A stretch of 64,000 nucleotides of DNA. Source: Henricia sp. BOLD:AAB3569 (taxonomy: Eukaryota > Echinodermata > Asteroidea > Spinulosida > Echinasteridae). Positions 58,472 through 64,000 of the stretch are shown here, in pieces. A program made the translations under genes and the position numbers. Every line of letters starts with the position of its first letter. Positions within the stretch are counted from its first letter, which is position 1. The stretch covers positions 1-64,000 of the forward strand of contig JBBELK010001594.1 of assembly GCA_037783545.1 (NCBI GenBank), in the 5' to 3' direction. Under the pieces are notes generated by a model. That model saw nothing but the letters and a program-made list of their open reading frames with translations, did not search any database and was not told the DNA's origin.

Positions 58472-60165
58472 CGGACTGTCGTTAACGCACCGCAGTTTGG
58501 CTCGGCAATTTGGTCAAAGTGTGGTCCAAACGTCGGCAAATTTGGAGGTCGAAAAATGTTCCGACGAACTTCAAATTTTGCATGCCCTAAACTCTCTGTA
58601 TTGCGCACTTGTCATAAAAAATTGACAGACTTTCGCCGGGAAATGGCAGAGAAATTTCAAAGTTTAGAAAAAACTGGGTTGAGGCTTCCTGACTGCTCTC
58701 ACGCAAACCGTGGCTGTCTGTACACACCTCTTTGGGGTACTCCTGAGTTGTGCGCATGCTCAGTCATTCGGACTGTCGTTAACGCACCGCAGTTTGGCTC
58801 GGCAATTTGGTCAAAGTGTGGTCCAAACGTCGGCAAATTTGGAGGTCGAAAAATGTTCCGACGAACTTCAAATTTTGCATGCCCTAAACTCTCTATATTG
58901 CGCACTTGTCATAAAAAATTGACAGAGTTTCGCCGGGAAATGGCAGAGAAATTTCAAAGTTTAGAAAAAAATGGGTTGAGGCTTCCTGACTGATCTCACG
59001 CAAACCGTGGCTGTCTGTACACACCTCTTTGGGGTACTCCTGAGTTGTGCGCATGCTCAGTCATTCGGACTGTCGTTAACGCACCGCAGTTTGGCTCGGC
59101 AATTTGGTCAAAGTGTGGTCCAAACGTCGGCAAATTTGGAGGTCGAAAAATGTTCCGACGAACTTCAAATTTTGGATGCCCTAAACTCTCTATATTGCGC
59201 AATTGTCATAAAAAATTGACAGACTTTCGCCGGGAAATGGCAGAGAAATTTCAAAGTTTAGAAAAAACTGGGTTGAGGCTTCCTGACTGCTCTCACGCAA
59301 ACCGTGGCTGTCTGTACACACCTCTTTGGGGTACTCCTGAGTTGTGCGCATGCTCAGTCATTCGGACTGTCGTTAACGCACCGCAGTTTGGCTCGGCAAT
59401 TTGGTCAAAGTGTGGTCCAAACGTCGGCAAATTTGGAGGTCGAAAAATGTTCCGACGAACTTCAAATTTTGCATGCCCTAAACTCTCTATATTGCGCACT
59501 TGTCATAAAAAAATTGACAGACTTTCGCCGGGAAATGGCGGAGAAATTTCAAAGTTTAGAAAAAACTGGGTTGAGGCTTCCTGACTGCTCTCACGCAAAC
59601 CGTGGCTGTCTGTACACACCTCTTTGGGGTACTCCTGAGTTGTGCGCATGCTCAGTCATTCGGACTGTCGTTAACGCACCGCAGTTTGGCTCGGCAATTT
59701 GGTCAAAGTGTGGTCCAAACGTCGGCAAATTTGGAGGTCGAAAAATGTTCCGACGAACTTCAAATTTTGCATGCCCTAAACTCTCTATATTGCACACTTG
59801 TCATAAAAAATTGACAGACTTTCGCCGGGAAATGGCAGAGAAATTTCAAAGTTTAGAAAAAACTGGGTTGAGGCTTCCTGACTGCTCTCACGCAAACCGT
59901 GGCTGTCTGTACACACCTCTTTGGGGTACTCCTGAGTTGTGCGCATGCTCAGTCATTCGGACTGTCGTTAACGCACCGCAGTTTGGCTCGGCAATTTGGT
60001 CAAAGTGTGGTCCAAACGTCGGCAAATTTGGAGGTCGAAAAATGTTCCGACGAACTTCAAATTTTGCATGCCCTAAACTCTCTATATTGCGCACTTGTCA
60101 TAAAAAATTGACAGACTTTCGCCGGGAAATGGCAGAGAAATTTCAAAGTTTAGAAAAAAACTGGG

Positions 60166-61354
60166 TTGAGGCTTCCTGACTGCTCTCATGCAAACCGTGG
60201 CTGTCTGTACACACCTCTTTGGGGTACTCCTGAGTTGTGCGCATGCTCAGTCATTCGGACTGTCGTTAACGCACCGCAGTTTGGCTCGGCAATTTGGTCA
60301 AAGTGTGGTCCAAACGTCGGCAAATTTGGAGGTCGAAAAATGTTCCGACGAACTTCAAATTTTGCATGCCCTAAACTCTCTATATTGCACACTTGTCATA
60401 AAAAATTGACAGACTTTCGCCGGGAAATGGCAGAGAAATTTCAAAGTTTAGAAAAAACTGGGTTGAGGCTTCCTGACTGCTCTCACGCAAACCGTGGCTG
60501 TCTGTACACACCTCTTTGGGGTACTCCTGAGTTGTGCGCATGCTCAGTCATTCGGACTGTCGTTAACGCACCGCAGTTTGGCTCGGCAATTTGGTCAAAG
60601 TGTGGTCCAAACGTCGGCAAATTTGGAGGTCGAAAAATGTTCCGACGAACTTCAAATTTTGCATGCCCTAAACTCTCTATATTGCGCACTTGTCATAAAA
60701 AATTGACAGACTTTCGCCGGGAAATGGCAGAGAAATTTCAAAGTTTAGAAAAAACTGGGTTGAGGCTTCCTGACTGCTCTCACGCAAACCGTGGCTGTCT
60801 GTACACACCTCTTTGGGGTACTCCTGAGTTGTGCGCATGCTCAGTCATTCGGACAGTCGTTAACGCACCGCAGTTTGGCTCGGCAATTTAGTCAAAGTGT
60901 GGTCCAAACGTCGGCAAATTTGGAGGTCGAAAAATGTTCCGACGAACTTCAAATTTTGCATGCCCTAAACTCTCTATATTGCGCACTTGTCATAAAAAAT
61001 TGACAGACTTTCGCCGGGAAATGGCAGAGAAATTTCAAAGTTTAGAAAAAAACTGGGTTGAGGCTTCCTGACTGCTCTCACGCAAACCGTGGCTGTCTGT
61101 ACACACCTCTTTGGGGTACTCCTGAGTTGTGCGCATGCTCAGTCATTCGGACTGTCGTTAACGCACCGCAGTTTGGCTCGGCAATTTGGTCAAAGTGTGG
61201 TCCAAACGTCGGCAAATTTGGAGGTCGAAAAATGTTCCGACGAACTTCAAATTTTGCATGCCCTAAACTCTCTATATTGCGCACTTGTCATAAAAAATTG
61301 ACAGACTTTCGCCGGGAAATGGCAGAGACATTTCAAAGTTTAGAAAAAACTGGG
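60166..61354 (+). repeat. 4-monomer higher-order repeat (1,189 bp), copy 1
   Basis: Order: attgcacacttg monomer; consensus monomer; cggacagtcg/caatttagtc monomer; near-consensus monomer preceded by an A7 run. It has private changes ctctcatgcaaacc near 60186 and gagacattt near 61326. Confidence 0.9.
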
Positions 61355-62543
61355 TTGAGGCTTCCTGACTGCTCTCACGCAAACCGTGGCTGTCTGTACA
61401 CACCTCTTTGGGGTACTCCTGAGTTGTGCGCATGCTCAGTCATTCGGACTGTCGTTAACGCACCGCAGTTTGGCTCGGCAATTTGGTCAAAGTGTGGTCC
61501 AAACGTCGGCAAATTTGGAGGTCGAAAAATGTTCCGACGAACTTCAAATTTTGCATGCCCTAAACTCTCTATATTGCACACTTGTCATAAAAAATTGACA
61601 GACTTTCGCCGGGAAATGGCAGAGAAATTTCAAAGTTTAGAAAAAACTGGGTTGAGGCTTCCTGACTGCTCTCACGCAAACCGTGGCTGTCTGTACACAC
61701 CTCTTTGGGGTACTCCTGAGTTGTGCGCATGCTCAGTCATTCGGACTGTCGTTAACGCACCGCAGTTTGGCTCGGCAATTTGGTCAAAGTGTGGTCCAAA
61801 CGTCGGCAAATTTGGAGGTCGAAAAATGTTCCGACGAACTTCAAATTTTGCATGCCCTAAACTCTCTATATTGCGCACTTGTCATAAAAAATTGACAGAC
61901 TTTCGCCGGGAAATGGCAGAGAAATTTCAAAGTTTAGAAAAAACTGGGTTGAGGCTTCCTGACTGCTCTCACGCAAACCGTGGCTGTCTGTACACACCTC
62001 TTTGGGGTACTCCTGAGTTGTGCGCATGCTCAGTCATTCGGACAGTCGTTAACGCACCGCAGTTTGGCTCGGCAATTTAGTCAAAGTGTGGTCCAAACGT
62101 CGGCAAATTTGGAGGTCGAAAAATGTTCCGACGAACTTCAAATGTTGCATGCCCTAAACTCTCTATATTGCGCACTTGTCATAAAAAATTGACAGACTTT
62201 CGCCGGGAAATGGCAGAGAAATTTCAAAGTTTAGAAAAAAACTGGGTTGAGGCTTCCTGACTGCTCTCACGCAAACCGTGGCTGTCTGTACACACCTCTT
62301 TGGGGTACTCCTGAGTTGTGCGCATGCTCAGTCATTCGGACTGTCGTTAACGCACCGCAGTTTGGCTCGGCAATTTGGTCAAAGTGTGGTCCAAACGTCG
62401 GCAAATTTGGAGGTCGAAAAATGTTCCGACGAACTTCAAATTTTGCATGCCCTAAACTCTCTATATTGCGCACTTGTCATAAAAAATTGACAGACTTTCG
62501 CCGGGAAATGGCAGAGAAATTTCAGAGTTTAGAAAAAACTGGG
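61355..62543 (+). repeat. 4-monomer higher-order repeat (1,189 bp), copy 2
   Basis: Same order as 60166-61354. Private changes are caaatgttgcat near 62142 and ttcagagttt near 62522. Confidence 0.9.
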
Positions 62544-63138
62544 TTGAGGCTTCCTGACTGCTCTCACGCAAACCGTGGCTGTCTGTACACACCTCTTTGG
62601 GGTACTCCTGAGTTGTGCGCATGCTCAGTCATTCGGACTGTCGTTAACGCACCGCAGTTTGGCTCGGCAATTTGGTCAAAGTGTGGTCCAAACGTCGGCA
62701 AATTTGGAGGTCGAAAAATGTTCCGACGAACTTCAAATTTTGCATGCCCTAAACTCTCTATATTGCGCACTTGTCATAAAAAATTGACAGACTTTCGCCG
62801 GGAAATGGCAGAGAAATTTCAAAGTTTAGAAAAAACTGGGTTGAGGCTTCCTGACTGCTCTCACGCAAACCGTGGCTGTCTGTACACACCTCTTTGGGGT
62901 ACTCCTGAGTTGTGCGCATGCTCAGTCATTCGGACAGTCGTTAACGCACCGCAGTTTGGCTCGGCAATTTAGTCAAAGTGTGGTCCAAACGTCGGCAAAT
63001 TTGGAGGTCGAAAAATGTTCCGACGAACTTCAAATTTTGCATGCCCTAAACTCTCTATATTGCGCACTTGTCATAAAAAATTGACAGACTTTCGCCGGGA
63101 AATGGCAGAGAAATTTCAAAGTTTAGAAAAAAACTGGG
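62544..63138 (+). repeat. 4-monomer higher-order repeat, partial copy 3
   Basis: A consensus monomer and a cggacagtcg/caatttagtc monomer, 892 bp after the same pair in copy 2, so the attgcacacttg monomer and its neighbour are not repeated here. Confidence 0.85.
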
Positions 63139-64000
63139 TTGAGGCTTCCTGACTGCTCTCACGCAAACCGTGGCTGTCTGTACACACCTCTTTGGGGTAC
63201 TCCTGAGTTGTGCGCATGCTCAGTCATTCGGACTGTCGTTAACGCACCGCAGTTTGGCTCGGCAATTTGGTCAAAGTGTGGTCCAAACGTCGGCAAATTT
63301 GGAGGTCGAGAAATGTTCCGACGAACTTCAAATTTTGCATGCCCTAAACTCTCTATATTGCGCACTTGTCATAAAAAAATTGACAGACTTTCGCCGGGAA
63401 ATGGCAGAGAAATTTCAGAGTTTAGAAAAAACTGGGTTGAGGCTTCCTGACTGCTCTCACGCAAACCGTGGCTGTCTGTACACACCTCTTTGGGGTACTC
63501 CTGAGTTGTGCGCATGCTCAGTAATTCGGACTGTCGTTAACGCACCGCAGTTTGGCTCGGCAATTTGGTCAAAGTGTGGTCCAAACGTCGGCAAATTTGG
63601 AGGTCGAAAAATGTTCCGACGAACTTCAAATTTTGCATGCCCTAAACTCTCTATATTGCGCACTTGTCATAAAAAAATTGACAGACTTTCGCCGGGAAAT
63701 GGCAGAGAAATTTCAAAGTTTAGAAAAAACTGGGTTGAGGCTTCCTGACTGCTCTCACGCAAACCGTGGCTGTCTGTACACACCTCTTTGGGGTACTCCT
63801 GAGTTGTGCGCATGCTCAGTCATTCGGACTGTCGTTAACGCACCGCAGTTTGGCTCGGCAATTTGGTCAAAGTGTGGTCCAAACGTCGGCAAATTTGGAG
63901 GTCGAAAAATGTTCCGACGAACTTCAAATTTTGCATGCCCTAAACTCTCTATATTGCGCACTTGTCATAAAAAATTGACAGACTTTCGCCGGGAAATGGC

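Larger units (their letters stand above)
58458..64000 (+). repeat. Satellite array block 5 (about 18.7 monomers, continues past the window)
   Basis: Same monomer and orientation. Typical variants are attgcacacttg (for attgcgcacttg), cggacagtcg with caatttagtc (in-frame TAG), and extra A bases in either homopolymer run. The array is unbroken to the last base. Confidence 0.98.

Noticed and set aside
1..64000. A CRISPR array or other prokaryotic repeat system
   Set aside because: The repeat is 297 bp with no unique spacers and no cas genes, and the window contains SINE and Ty3-like sequence.

Overview
The window is almost entirely one tandem satellite DNA array. A monomer of 297 bp (46.5% GC in the monomer I counted, 4168-4464) repeats head to tail, always in the same orientation, about 208 times. 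By eye most copies differ from the consensus at only a few positions. I find no credible protein-coding gene, rRNA gene or functional tRNA gene. The many open frames on both strands are a by-product of repeating a monomer of exactly 99 codons.

The host is a eukaryote and most likely an animal. The evidence is the long high-order-repeat satellite, a tRNA-derived SINE with a Pol III B box and target-site duplications, a SINE central segment resembling the core shared by animal SINE superfamilies, and a Ty3/gypsy-like protease relic. I cannot name the species. A marine invertebrate is only a guess.

Layout: array block 1 (1-19734); insert A (19735-20403); array block 2 (20404-46187); insert B (46188-46892); array block 3 (46893-56972); SINE C (56973-57262); three monomers; SINE D (58168-58457); array block 5 (58458-64000). 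Inserts A and B are two copies of one composite element: a SINE-like 5' head, a frameshifted retropepsin-like fragment, a 67-bp tandem repeat and a terminal 11-bp palindrome. SINEs C and D are one insertion event that was later copied with three monomers as a 1,195-bp unit; both keep the same 14-bp target-site duplication.

Shared private variants show layered higher-order duplication. There is a roughly 5-kb segment repeated 13.96 kb apart, and tandem units of 2,376, 2,080 (with a nested 594), 891, 3,308, 1,226, 1,487, 1,195 and 1,189 bp. A 37-bp internal duplication that creates a 12-bp palindrome marks one expanding cassette. The picture is a centromeric, pericentromeric or other heterochromatic satellite growing by repeated local unequal exchange or amplification and carrying transposon passengers with it. 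The first ~950 bp hold a cluster of single-base homopolymer losses, which suggests a contig end.
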